A stretch of DNA of 64,000 nt from Macrothele yani (lineage: Eukaryota > Arthropoda > Arachnida > Araneae > Macrothelidae), in NCBI GenBank assembly GCA_039090855.1, contig CM076996.1, positions 45,412,469-45,476,468 of the forward strand, read 5' to 3'. The notes under the pieces are model-generated. The model did not search any database, was not told the origin of the DNA, and saw only the letters and a program-made list of their open reading frames with translations. The position numbers and the translations under genes are program-made. Below, in pieces: positions 1 through 10,035 of this stretch; the stretch's first letter is position 1; every line of letters begins with the position of its first letter.

Positions 1-84
1 ATTTTGCTGTACCTGTATTTCTTCATTTTGCGTGTTTTTACTCTCTGTCCTTATAAAACGGCCGTCGTATGTATTTTTTTCTGC

Positions 85-270
85 GTTTAACGACCATCAT
101 GAGCAACTTGTAGGGCTATAAGCAGTCGTTCGTCCCTTATTTCGGGACACTAGTTCCAGAGAAAGGACAGATTCTGTGCCATCAGACAAATGCCCCACCT
201 ATGCATTCAGCCCACGCCGAACTGGGTCCAGCTCGGAGTCGACCACCGGTTCGGCAGTCTCTGCACTATG
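85..270 (-). repeat. Diverged copy of tRNA-derived SINE family 1
   Basis: Old copy of the most frequent SINE in the window, in reverse orientation. It shares the family body (GTTTAACGACCAYC, GAGCAACTTG, GGCTATAAGCAGTCG, then CGTCCCTTATTTCGGGACAC) but its tRNA-like head is badly decayed. The copy at 53436-53580 has the same variant body (TTATTTCGGGACA), so these two form an older subfamily. Confidence 0.75.
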
Positions 271-745
271 AGCATTCAGATAAGATACTACTATGTTGCA
301 TACAGAACACAAGTTCCCCTATTATTGCATGCATGATCATGTAAATAAATTCTTTTCCCCGCTTTTCATTCCATAAACAGATGCAACTAATATAGTCACA
401 TTAATTTAGTATGGCTAATACGCCTCTTTTCTTAAGATTAAGAGGTGGTGAAAAGTGCTTAGGGCCGCTAAGCCTAAAAAATAGTGTCTTAGCGCTGCTA
501 AGCTTCTTCTACATTACTGATTTTTGGTAACGACTGACAGTGAGTCAAAAGCCAAGAGAGTGGTGTGGTGGTACAATGGAAGATGATTTACTAACTGAAT
601 TTAGACTACATGTTATCTTGATAATGTGTACGCTGAATTATGTATGAGATGATATGTGATTCACTCTGTAAGCGTTTGTAGTTATTCAAAGAGAAATTGT
701 GTTGGGGTTTGGAGAGCTGAAAATCAACAAACAGAAACACATATA
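271..745. other. AT-rich spacer, no gene seen
   Basis: No coding signal. Positions about 440-535 carry a GCTAAGC-rich segment resembling 53640-53715, which also lies beside an old SINE-1 copy. The repeat unit behind these two old SINE copies may therefore extend beyond the SINE itself. Confidence 0.4.
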
Positions 746-2153
746 CACTGCTGGCCACCCAAAATGCAACACCAAGAAGGGAGCATCCGATTGGCCTGAA
801 ATTCGCAGCATGAGTCCCCCGCGAGAGGACATGCAAACGATTCGCATTGCAAGGCATATGCAAATCATGAGCGCCCGGCACGCCAACGAGAAGCACTATA
901 AGAAGGGTGCACAGAAGGCAGGGTGTAAGTAGTGGAAGTGTGTTGTGCTGCCGGACCTGTGCGTGGGAAGCTTCCTGATGCCTCGTCGCAGAATACGGCA
1001 GTCATTCCAGCACGTTTCGGAGTACGACAGAGGAAGAATAGTGGCTTATCACGACAGCGGTTTATCGTACCGAGACATCGGCGCCCGTGTGGGACGACAT
1101 CCAGCCACAGTGAGGCGAGTATGGATTCGGTGGGTGCAGGAGGGACAGACGGACCGACGTGAGTGATTGCCGCAGCCGCGACACACCACCGAACGAGAGG
1201 ACTGGCATGTTGTGCGGCAGGCATTGACGGCTAGCTCTGCCACATCACGAACGTTAGCGCAGGAATTAGGGTGTGTTGCGCAACAATCTGTGTCAGCATG
1301 TACCGTTCGATGTCGTCTGCAGGAGCGGGGACTTGTCGCACGGCGCCCATTGCTCCGATTACCATTGACGTTACACCACCGCAGAGTGCGGCGGCAGTGG
1401 GACGTTCAACGCCGCACCTGGACTACGGTATGGCACGACATTACCTTCTCTGACGAATCCCGCTTCTGTCTGCAACACCACGATGGTCGGATCCGCGTGT
1501 GGCGGCACCGCGGCGATAGACTGTATGACGCCTGCATTGTGCATCGCCATACCGGTCCGTCGCCTAGCGTTATGGTTTGGGGCGCAATTGGATGTGACAC
1601 CCGCACCTCTCTGGTACGCATCGTCGGTACACTCAACAGCCACCGCTACATCTCCGACGTTTTGGAGCCTGTAGTACTCCCTTACCTGCAGGACCTGCCA
1701 GCGGCCACATTTCAACAGGACAATGCGCGCCCGCACGTGGCACGCATCGTGCAACAATTCTTCACGGCCCATCAAGTGTCACTGCTGCCGTGGCCCGCCT
1801 GTTCTCCCGATATGTCGCCCATCGAACACGTCTGGTCGCTGATCAGCAACCGAGTGGTCCAGCAAGCACCACCCGCGGCTACGCCTGATGAACTGAGGCA
1901 AAGTGTGGAAGCAGCCTGGAACGACATACCCCAAGCCCACATCCAAAGCCTCTTTCGTTCGATGCCGCGGCGTGTAGCGGCTGTTATTGCCAGCCATGTG
2001 GGCCACACGAACTATTGATGTCTGCGTGTTCCGCAAGTCGCACGGCCCTGTAAGCTCAATCGTTTCATCTTTGTATCTGTTGTTATGTGTCCCGTAAATC
2101 TGATTTGCTATCTCGTGTCCTTCTTGGTGTTGCATTTTGGGTGGCCAGCAGAG
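746..2153 (+). mobile_element. Tc1-type transposon, family A, near full length
   Basis: A 1408-bp element flanked by TA on both sides (744-745 and 2154-2155). The left end starts CACTGCTGGCCACCC and the right end is its reverse complement apart from one early mismatch. The inverted repeat runs on through a segment containing AATGCAACACCAAGAAGG, giving about 35 bp. It carries one transposase gene in the same direction. Two relatives lie in the window: a rearranged full-length copy at 53987-55409 and a truncated reverse copy at 10036-10579. Length, TA duplication and transposase type all fit IS630/Tc1/mariner. Confidence 0.95.
978..2018 (+). pseudogene. Tc1 transposase (DD34E), one in-frame stop
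   Basis: Cut-and-paste transposase of family A. From the ATG at 978 the frame runs 346 codons to TGA at 2016-2018, the usual Tc1 length, and is broken only by TGA at 1164-1166 (codon 63). The N-terminal helix-turn-helix region reads YDRGRIVAYHDSGLSYRDI. A second DNA-binding region lies around codons 75-115. The catalytic Asp is in FSDESRF (codon 159), the second Asp in QQDNARPH (codon 248) and the Glu in SPIEHVW (codon 283), with exactly 34 residues between the last two. The protein ends GHTNY. The related fragment at 10.15-10.40 kb has a sense codon where this copy has the stop, so the stop looks like a copy-specific CGA to TGA change. Confidence 0.93.
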
Positions 2154-2155
2154 TA

Positions 2156-3297
2156 ATTTTCATTTCTTGCTATATCGAAGTTTCATTTTATATAGTGTAA
2201 GTTTCATTTCTTGCTATATCGATCCCGGACACCGTTAGTGGTCGTCTGAACATTGAGTAAGTGACTGTTATTTTAGCAAGTAATCTTATTTCAACACACG
2301 AACCTAGAAACATTTAAGACACTATAAAGTTTTTAAACATTTCGGCCGCCCCGGTAGGGCAGTATCTAAACACTGACTTCTGACAGTTCTGCTTGAGAGA
2401 TAATAAACATCTATTATCTCTCAATCTTGAGTCTGTGAGATAATAGATTTTTTATGAAAAATGTTTTTGCTTCCAACAATTATTCTACCATGAAACTTCA
2501 CTGTAAAGCCCTATAACGATCACTGACTAAGGCTTAACTTATCAAAGCAAACTTGCTTCACCATAAAGACGTGGACGAGGTGCTACTCATTTCTCCATGT
2601 GATATGGCTACTTTAGCTGTAAAAAAGATGAGGTAGGCGTGTCCATCTTGCGTTTCATTTATGGCTGTGTGAAGTTGGGAAGCGTGAAGTGTCAATATAA
2701 CCGTGTTTTTCCTGTGTTGTGTTTAGTGAAGCGCGAACACAATGGCAAACCTTCATTTCTACAATGAACGAAGATTTTTTTTTTTTCCAAAATTAAAAAC
2801 TTTAATTTTAGATTGAAAAAATGTACGTTCTTTCGACACCAAAAAGTTACAAGTAAAACATTTAGTACAACATCAACCTGATGATTTTGTCCTTGTCGTT
2901 AGTAAAGACGAATTAAACAAACTTTACGACCAAGTTGATGTCATTATTAAAAACAACTTATAGCACCTATATATTATTAAAAATAATTTATAGGACTTGT
3001 AATAATTATTATTAAAACAATTTATGGGGCCTGAAATTATTATTAAAACAGTTTATAAGGCCTGTAACATGGTTGTTATGTACAGCATTGTCGTGTTTAA
3101 TAGCAGTTATGTGATCCGCACTGCACACGCGTATACGTATACACTCTAGTGCACTATGAGTACTTTTTTTTGTATCCCCACCTGCTAAAATGCATTACAG
3201 CCACCACTGCACTTTCGTCAAGTTGCATGAAAAACGCGCTGTTTAATCAAATAGCTTGGTAATAGAACATACCACCCTAGACACAATCCTCTCTCTC

Positions 3298-3328
<31 letters not shown>

Positions 3329-3749
3329 GCGCGCGCGCACACACACAGCAAAAAACAATACTGAACTCGCCTTGATATATCCATCCCACTTCGCAATGTC
3401 ATGCTCAAAACAGCCTAATCGTAAAATATCGTCAACGTCCGACGAACAAGGAAGCGTTTACGTTTCCTTGTTTTAGATAGTGTGCGCGTGAGTGACTACT
3501 CAAGTCAGTGTGAATTCGTGAATACCATCAAATCGTCCCAAAATCGTCTAATACATTTTTAAACAGCAACTCTTTACGTCAGCTTTAGCATACTTTGACC
3601 TGTTTTCAAGGTTGCTAAACACAAATTCGTCGAGAGAGAAAAAATGTAGCGTTCAGATTTAAAAACGTATAACGAGAAGAAACCCAAATTCACATAAGAA
3701 GAGAGGAACTGAAAAAAAAAGGTTAAATTAGAGTATACGTCACAAGTCT
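2156..3749. other. AT-rich intergenic DNA with small repeats
   Basis: No gene seen. It contains a near-perfect hairpin at 2392-2423 (arms TTGAGAGATAATA and its complement). A degenerate repeat of about 40 bp, with the theme ATTATTAAAACAATTTATAGG, recurs three or four times at about 2940-3070. Confidence 0.5.
3289..3348. repeat. Compound (TC)n(AC)n(GC)n(AC)n microsatellite
   Basis: A run of TC dinucleotides changes to AC, then to GC and back to AC. The purine/pyrimidine alternation of the AC/GC part is the sort of sequence that can adopt Z-DNA. Confidence 0.9.
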
Positions 3750-3886
3750 CCCGATGAGGTATTGGTGGTGGGCTTGTCTTATGGCACTGCCTCTTTCCCT
3801 TCCCTGGAATCAGTGGCCCTGAATTAAGGACGGGCGACTGCTTATAGCCCTTAGAGTTGCCAACGGTGGTCGTTAAACCCCCAAAC
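3750..3886 (+). repeat. SINE family 1, 5'-truncated copy
   Basis: Begins near the end of the tRNA-like head (CCGATGAGG) and continues through the family body: CTTGTCTTATGGCACTG, CCCTTCCCTGGAA, GGACGGGCGACTGCTTATAG and GGTGGTCGTTAAACC. The A box is lost, so it cannot be transcribed from its own promoter. Confidence 0.85.
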
Positions 3887-4744
3887 AGAACAGAAGAGAG
3901 AGTGAAACACGCGCATTTAACGATGGTCTTACAGCTTTTATTATTAAAAGCTTTTTATTTTTACACTCCTTGTGCATTTAGTAAAATGTTATATTGTAGC
4001 TACGAAAATATTCGAAATCAAGATTACTAATTTGCTTTAGCAAAAACCAAATAAATTTTGCAACACCGGAAAAGCAACAGAACAACCGCCTTGTGTTTTC
4101 CTGTGCATCATGCAGTTTTTTAATGTATTTTAAATATTTTTCGTACGCGATAGCTCTCGAACGACTTGACCGAGTAACCTAGAAACCGAAGTTGTGAACT
4201 AAAGTCAAAGAACGACAGTTTCGTTGATTTTGTAGGAAATAAGCGAAACTTTAGGAATAAAAATAAACGTGGCCAAGTAGCTTTTATCAGAAACGCTCAA
4301 CGAAAGATTGAGTTGAGAAGTTGAACAAACTCGGATGTCATGCACATTGTAAAGAGCAAAACTTAGTATCTTTAAAAAAAAAAAAAAAAAAAATCAGCTA
4401 AGAGGAAATTCGCTGGAAATTTTCCAAAATGGCATGTGCCTCGATAGGCAAATTATGGTTTTAAGGTTTTTAAGTTGAAATTTACGAATCGGGTTAGCAG
4501 TTGTATCCTAAAATAAACTGAAGCAGACTATCATGCCCAAAAACATCGGATTACCCTACCAAACTATTAGAGAACTGAACTTCTTCATATCCATACACTG
4601 CCTGTCACACTCAGATGAAGTAGTGCGTCAATTATGAGGACATACGGTTCATGAAACCTTGTAACGTACTACTTAACATGACGTAGATGACGTACTACTG
4701 AGGTGACGCACGAGTCAAATCGACAATGGAGCAGCGATAAGCTT
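3887..4744. other. Intergenic, no gene seen
   Basis: AT-rich, with a poly(A) tract at about 4374-4393 that could be the tail of a retroposed sequence, although no head could be recognised upstream of it. Confidence 0.4.
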
Positions 4745-4885
4745 GCTGGAGTAGTTCATGTGGTAGAACAGCCCCTCCGGAAAAGGAAGACATGGCTTCG
4801 AATGTCACTACTGATAAAAGCTTATATGTTACAACCTGTAAGTCTAGCTTAGTGCTTAATGACATCTGGACGGATGTGGAAGACA
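4745..4885 (+). repeat. Possible tRNA-headed SINE, different family
   Basis: A tRNA-like head with an A-box-like stretch (AGTTCATGTGGTAGAACA) and, about 35 bp on, a B-box-like GGCTTCGAATGTC, followed by an unrelated tail ending in ACAATAAAAAGTAATAAAA. No second copy is present to fix its ends. The loops are too irregular for a functional tRNA gene. Confidence 0.4.
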
Positions 4886-4952
4886 ATAAAAAGTAATAAA
4901 AGTGAACTCCGTTTATTAGGCGTAGAAAATAAGAGAATCAAAAGATGCTAGC

Positions 4953-4980
4953 TTTCACTACCTCCGGGTAGCTTCGTCAG
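4953..4980 (-). ncRNA. Hammerhead-ribozyme-like motif in PLE 3' UTR
   Basis: On the minus strand the order is CTGACGA, a hairpin (GCTACC, loop CGGA, GGTAGT), then GAAA. That matches the hammerhead core CUGANGA / stem II / GAAA. The flanks ATGC (just before the core) and GCAT (just after GAAAGCTA) could pair as stem I with a cleavable UA next to it, leaving a minimal stem III. Hammerheads are known from PLEs, which supports the reading, but the fold is judged by eye only. Confidence 0.5.
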
Positions 4981-5099
4981 GCATTTAGTAGTTAAAGATC
5001 GCAGAAGCAACTGGAACAAATGCATTTCTAAGAATATAATTAAATTCAAAATAAGTAAAACACTTGCACGATGTCACGGGTTGTTTGATCCCAGGGCCG

Positions 5100-5310
5100 G
5101 GTGGTCACGTGTAACTTCTAGAAGCCGGTGCCATATGAAAGGAAGGCTCGTGGTTACATCTTTGTTACACACATTCCGTCGCGTGATGATCTCGATGGTT
5201 TCGCGAAGCGCAGTAGCTCTTGCGCTAACGTAAGGTGCTAGTTTCTTAAAATCTCCCCATCTGGGAACTGCCCTTTCAGATGCAACATCACGGGCTAGTG
5301 CCGTCGTAAG
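5100..5310 (-). pseudogene. PLE endonuclease, C-terminal part
   Basis: Read on the minus strand from 5310, the frame gives GKLTTALARDVASERAV, then PRWGDFKKLAPYVSARATAL, then RETIEIITRRNVCNKD, with no stop to about 5105. The second PLE in the window (56.2-56.4 kb) has the matching series (TTALSREV, ELASYTTPKSTAILETLEII, then CNDN). This is the C-terminal half of the GIY-YIG nuclease module that PLEs use to nick target DNA. The reverse transcriptase domain is absent. Confidence 0.7.
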
Positions 5311-5316
5311 CTTTCC

Positions 5317-5547
5317 GTGACAGCTCCTAGACCTTTGTCAGATATCCTCTCAGCAGACCAGCGCGCATCACCTTCTACGCTCACTGAAGCCGGAGTCTAT
5401 GCTATTCCTTTGGATTTTCCTGACGCATCCGTTAAGTCCTACATCGGGATGACAAAAAGATCCTTCCAGATCCGTTTTTCTGAACACCAAAGGGACGTTA
5501 AGGCCGGAAAGCTTACGACGGCATTAAGGCCCTTAGTGGGCCCCTAG
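5317..5547 (+). pseudogene. PLE GIY-YIG endonuclease, N-terminal part (inverted piece)
   Basis: An open frame of 76 codons containing the GIY-YIG signature: GVYAIPLDFPD, then SYIGMTKRSFQIRFSEHQRD, ending AGKLTTAL before running into unrelated DNA. The paired GVY and YIG strands and the R...EH..D helix are the nuclease core. It continues in the opposite strand at 5310-5100, so this is one broken domain and not a separate gene. It is not expected to be expressed. Confidence 0.75.
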
Positions 5548-5577
5548 GCTAAAACGTATGAGTGAGCTTCCAAAGAT

Positions 5578-5620
5578 CTGATGACGGAGAATCAATATGA
5601 AGTCCATTAAAGGACGAAAC
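5578..5620 (+). ncRNA. Interrupted hammerhead-like motif
   Basis: CTGATGA at 5578-5584 is followed, after about 16 extra bases that end in a second ATGA, by AGTCC-ATTAAA-GGAC (stem II and loop) and GAAAC. Without the extra bases this would be a textbook hammerhead core. As it stands the ribozyme would be broken. Confidence 0.35.
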
Positions 5621-6619
5621 TCTAGCAATCTGCACTGGATTTACGATCTTATATACACATAAAACGCAAAACGTCTGTTTGTCTGAAGCAGCAAAAACTC
5701 GCGAACGCCGAACTGTGGCATCGTGAAATTTGCATAGCTTATTAATACTGGGATTTCTAGGTCAACGCAACTATTTTAAGATCTCTAAGTTGTTCCGTTC
5801 GCGAGTTATAATTAATTAATAAGCTAATCAATAAAGTGAGCTTCATTTGCTACGTCATCGTTATCTGTTCCAAATCTGAAAGCACGAGACTGCATTATCC
5901 ACAGGTGTTTCTGTTCTGTGATAACGGTGCATAAAAAAAAATGCAAAAACGAACTTTGCGAAATCTTAACGAAACAGGCTGAAATTTTTGTCAACACCAT
6001 GGATTGGTAATAAGAGGAGTCCCTCAAAATTTCACCGGAATCCAGTCAAAACCTTTTAAAATAGGTATGGAATTTTTAATTCGTCGGTAAGCAGAAACGC
6101 AAAAACGGTTAATAAAATTTTGACGGCTAATTTAAAAAAGTTATTTACCGATTCAGGCAAAATTTGGATGGTCATGTTCCTGTTAACGATTTATGGTGTT
6201 CTTTAAAATTTCAGCCAGTTTCATAAAATATTCGCAAAGATACGTTTTTAAGTTTTTTATCCCAGAGATTCGCCCCTCAAAGACGTCCGAAACTGAAAGC
6301 CGGTGATACATTTGATCGTCGATAACAAATTGTTAACGAATTTTGTTCAGTCAGTGTTCCAATGCTGTGTCTCCTGGACGCGTGTTAAATACTTCGTAAC
6401 GCTTTTGGTCCGTTTGATTCTACAGCTGTATGTTCGAAGGTCAAGAGCAAAAGATCCAACAAAATTATATTTGCCGCCGATGAAGGAGAAACCAAAAATG
6501 TTGTGTACGGCCAAGTGCTGAAATAATCACACTATGAATAAATAATTTGTAATGACCGAATTTGTGAAATCAGCTTTTTTCTTGCAAGCATCAATTTTGT
6601 CCCGATTTTTTCAGTGACA
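5621..6619. other. AT-rich intergenic DNA, no gene seen
   Basis: Only short random open frames. No recognised repeat or RNA. Confidence 0.4.
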
Positions 6620-6745
6620 TACACTATCTACCAACAAGTAATTGGACACCCCTGCAATCGACGATATCTGCGGTCCTGATACACGTCACGGCCGCCGCCG
6701 TTAAATATCGTGTGGGGAACAACAACGCAACCAGTCGCATGCAAG

Positions 6746-7841
6746 ATGCCACGCAGTTCGGAGCTCTCTGATTTCGAAAAAGGTGTAATCGTCGGGTATC
6801 ACAGAAATGGCCGATCCATACCTGACATATCCAGCGAGTTGAAGTACCTAAAATCGACACTGGCCTACGTGGTTGGCAAGTGGAAGATGAGAGGTGACTG
6901 TCGGAATGTGCCCCGACCCGGCAGACTCACAAAACTGGGAGTTAGAGACCGACGGGTGCTGTCCAGAGAAATTCGGAAGAACCGCACCAAATCCATGGGC
7001 CACATCCGCGAGGAGTTTCAACAGGCATCCGGGAGTGTTATTTCGATGAATACCATCCGTAAGGAATCCCATCTGCTCGGTTATCATGGACGTGCTGCCG
7101 CCCACAAGCCTTTGATCACCAAGTCCAATAGCGCTTCTCGGCTAACGTGGTGCAAAGAACATCGACAGTGGACCGTTGAACAGTGGAAACAGGTTCTCTG
7201 GAGCGACGAATCAATGTTCACCCTCTACCGTTCGGTTGGCAGGGTCTGGGTTTGGCGTCTGCATGGAGAACGCCTCCTGCCGGAACGTATTGTGCCAAAT
7301 GTAAAGTTCGGCGGCGGTGGAATTGTGCTATGAGGGTGTTTATCCTGGTATGGCACGGGACCCTTGGTCGCAATTCCTGGTATGGCACGGGACCCTTGGT
7401 CGCAATTCCTGGTATGGCACGGGACCCTTGGTCGCAATTCCTGGTAGACTCAACGCCGAGACCTACTGCACCATTTTGGACGACCATGCGCTTCCTACGT
7501 TGTGGCAGTTTTACGGGGTGGACCCATGTTACTTTCAGGATGACAATGCCACCTGTCATGTTGCGAGGTCCACCATGGCTTAATATGGTGAAAATGGGGT
7601 TATTCGAATGGACTGGCCTGCGCAGAGCCCGGACTTTAACCCTATCAAGCACCTCTGGGACGAGTTGGAGCGTCGACTTAAGGGGTGCCCCCACCGTCCG
7701 AAATCGGTGAAGGAACAGACCTGTCTTCTCCAAGCGGAGTGGAAGAAAATACCGCTATCCGTCGTACAACGCCTGGTTGAGAGTATGCCTCGGAGGGTCG
7801 CAGCTGTAATCGCCGCTCGTGGAGGCTCCACCAACTATTGA
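6746..7841 (+). pseudogene. Tc1 transposase, frameshifted, catalytic Glu lost
   Basis: Starts at the ATG at 6746 with the typical N-terminus ELSDFEKGVIVGYHRNGRSI. The first Asp is in WSDESMF and the second in FQDDNATCH. The first frame ends at a TGA at 7331-7333, just before a 32-bp unit repeated three times (7347-7442); the second frame takes over there, so the array shifts the frame. TAA at 7581-7583 is a second break. The third catalytic position reads NPIKHLW, with Lys where DD34E enzymes have Glu (34 residues after the second Asp). The protein ends GGSTNY. No active enzyme can come from this copy. Confidence 0.93.
7347..7442. repeat. 32-bp tandem triplication inside transposase
   Basis: Three identical 32-bp units starting GGTATGGCACGGGACCC at 7347, 7379 and 7411. 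Because 32 is not a multiple of 3, each extra unit shifts the reading frame. The perfect identity points to a recent slippage or unequal-exchange event. Confidence 0.97.
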
Positions 7842-8026
7842 AGGTGAATAAACTTCGTTTTCCTTTGCTATCACAGGTGTCCAATTACTTGTTGGTAGAT
7901 AGTGTATAAGGGAATATGAAATTAATAAGCCTAAATCCCGGGCAAAGCCGGGTGGTAAAGCTAGTAATTAATAAGCTATGCATTCTTCAAACTCATGCAT
8001 TACTGCATAGTTTTCATACCAACAAG

Positions 8027-8242
8027 CTTTTGTTTTGCTCGGGGGGTTAGCTACTACTGTGAGCAACTCGATGAGCTATGAGCAGTCACCCGTCCCTAAT
8101 TTAGAGCCACTGTTTCCGGGGAAAAGAGAGAGCCAATGCCGTAAGACAAACAACATCCATGTCTCACCGGGATTCGAACCCGCACCCATCTCGGACAAAT
8201 TGCCAGGAGCCAACGCTTAGACAACTGCGCCACTGGGGCGAC
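8027..8242 (-). repeat. SINE family 1 copy with target duplication
   Basis: Reverse-oriented copy. Its tRNA-like head at the right has B box GGGATTCGAACCC and A box TGGCGCAG (both read on the element strand). It is flanked by CCAACAAG at 8019-8026 and 8243-8250, an 8-bp target duplication. Confidence 0.85.
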
Positions 8243-8250
8243 CCAACAAG

Positions 8251-8689
8251 TTACTGTATTTTCCACTGTTCTTACTAGAACATGTGCTAAAAAGCTTAAT
8301 ATTTCTAGAATTTGTCTTGGAGTTTTTAATGAATTAACATTACATTCTTTTCTTGGTGTATATCTTTTGTCAAACAAATAACAAATATATATATATATAT
8401 ATATATATTCCTGCCGACTTTTTAGTCTATTTACTGATGGTAAAGTCTGAAATTACTAAATTTTTCAGAACTGATATGTTCTCCAATTTTCCAGACTGAA
8501 AAATCGCAATTTGCAAATTACAAGAGTACCTGAGCAAGGATTTCGTAAATAACTGATTCGAAACTGATGGGCCTGTAGTTTCTGAGGCCTTCAAGGTTCC
8601 CTTTTTATTTACGCTTTCCAACCGTAGGTTGAAGAAGCGTATATGCTCCAGCTTTTTCCGTCCGTCTGTCCGTCCGTCTGTCTGTCGTC
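8251..8689. other. AT-rich spacer with (TA)n and (CCGT)n
   Basis: Contains (TA)n at about 8384-8408 and a TCCGTCCG/TCTGTCTG run at about 8658-8688 that leads straight into the 147-bp tandem array. No gene seen. Confidence 0.5.
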
Positions 8690-9745
8690 ACGATAACTCA
8701 CGTAAAAAGGGTTCGATTTCAATGAAATTTTGGTATGTGGTAGGGGATCACCAGGGGACAAACCCTATTGAAAATGGGTGAAGTGGGGTCAAAGGTCACG
8801 CCATAAGAGCGGGATCCATTTCATTGCCTTTATGCGTCATAACATGCGTAAATATGGTTCGATTACGATGAAATTTCAGTATGTGGTAGGAAACTACCTG
8901 GGCACGAACCCTATTGAAAATTGACAAATTGCGGTCAAAGGTCAGGCAGGGCATAACAGCGGGATTTATTCCATTGCCCTTATGCGTCATAACTTGCGTA
9001 AAAATGGTTCGATTTCGATGAAATTTTGGTATGTGGTAAGGAACCACCTGGGAACGAAACCTATTGAAAATGGGTGGAATGGGGTCAAAGGTCAGGGCAT
9101 AAAGATGGAATCCATTCCATTGACTTTTTGGGTCATAACATGCGTAAATATGGTTCGATTTCGATGAAATTTTAGTATGTGGTAGGGAACCACCTAGGCA
9201 CGAACCCTATTGAAAATGAGCGAAATGGGGTCAAAGGTCAGGCAGGACATAAGAGCGGGATTTGTTCCATTGCCCTCATGCGTCATAACTTGCGTAAAAA
9301 ATGGTTTGATTTCGATGAAATTTTAGTATGTGGTACGGAGCCACTGGGGACGAACCCTATTGAAAATGGGCGAAATGGGGTCAAAGGTCAGGACACTGGA
9401 GTGGGATCCATTCCATTGCCCTTGTGCATCATAACTTACCAAAAAATGTTTCGATTGCGACAAAACGTTATCATGTTGTTCCGGAGGTATAGTGAACCGG
9501 TTCTGTTGAATATCAACGAAATGGGGTCAAAGGTCATTGCAGAAAAGCAAGATTTATTCCACAGCCATTATTCTCATAACTTTCGTAAAACTGCTTCTAT
9601 TGCAATAAAACTTTAGTATGTTGTTCTTGAGGTGTACTGAACCGGTTCTGTGGAATATCATCGAAATGGGGTCAAAGGTCAGGACACCGGAGCGAGATTT
9701 ATTCCACAGCCATTATCCTCATAACTTGAGTAATAATTTCTGGTA
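8690..9745 (+). repeat. Tandem array, about 147-bp unit, seven copies
   Basis: Seven head-to-tail copies. The motif GGGGTCAAAGGTCA recurs at about 8788, 8934, 9084, 9230, 9380, 9527 and 9670, so spacings are 143-150 bp. Each unit also has CATAACNTGCGTAAANATGG, TCGATTTCGATGAAATTTT and GAACCCTATTGAAAATGGG. The last two units are the most diverged. Open frames across the array (for example 9179-9616) follow the repeat and change with it, so I do not treat them as genes. Confidence 0.9.
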
Positions 9746-9823
9746 TGTTGGAAAGCGTATCATAATCAATGCATTGCATGATTTTACTAACTTGTTTAGT
9801 AAGGTCTCTCTCTCTATATATAT

Positions 9824-10034
9824 CATCATCATCATCATCATCATTGTCAACCATTATCAATCCACTGCTGGACGAAGGTCTCCCCAAGTTTCCTCCACAA
9901 CGGTCTGTCTTGTACCAGTCTCCTCCATGTCACTCCCGCATACTTTCGAATTTCATCCACCCATCTTCCATGTGGTCTTCTTCTGGGCCTTTTCCTGTCC
10001 CTTGGAATCCATTCTAAAATTTCGGCTGTCCATC
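9824..10034 (-). mobile_element. RTE LINE, extreme 3' fragment
   Basis: Reverse-oriented, 5'-truncated copy of the RTE present in full at 27279-30468. It begins with the (CAT)n tail (GAT repeats on the element strand), next to CTATATATAT, and covers about 190 bp of the C-terminal coding end, stopping at GGCTGTCCATC. There it is joined directly to a Tc1 fragment. Confidence 0.9.
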
Positions 10035-10035
10035 A

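Larger units (their letters stand above)
4886..5545 (-). mobile_element. Penelope-like element fragment with internal inversion
   Basis: A 3' fragment of a PLE retroelement in two opposed pieces. On the minus strand, about 5310 down to 4886 encodes the C-terminal part of the GIY-YIG endonuclease and the 3' UTR. On the plus strand, 5317-5540 encodes the immediately preceding N-terminal part. Both pieces contain the same 19-bp coding sequence for GKLTTAL, so the break point is shared. This is the layout expected from a 5' inversion during target-primed reverse transcription. A second PLE fragment is at 56040-56655. Confidence 0.75.
6622..7904 (+). mobile_element. Tc1-type transposon, family C, complete ends
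   Basis: A 1283-bp element with TA duplicated at 6620-6621 and 7905-7906. Its 29-bp inverted repeats are perfect: each begins CACTATCTACCAACAAGTAA and ends TTGGACACC. The perfect ends suggest a fairly recent insertion, yet the transposase inside is broken several ways. The element could still be moved in trans by a related transposase. Confidence 0.95.

Noticed and set aside
9179..9616. 145-codon open frame across the 147-bp array
   Set aside because: The frame follows the tandem unit and degenerates with it; no domain or start context supports a gene.
8690..9745. CRISPR-like array
   Set aside because: Units are contiguous and about 147 bp with no unique spacers, in a eukaryotic context.
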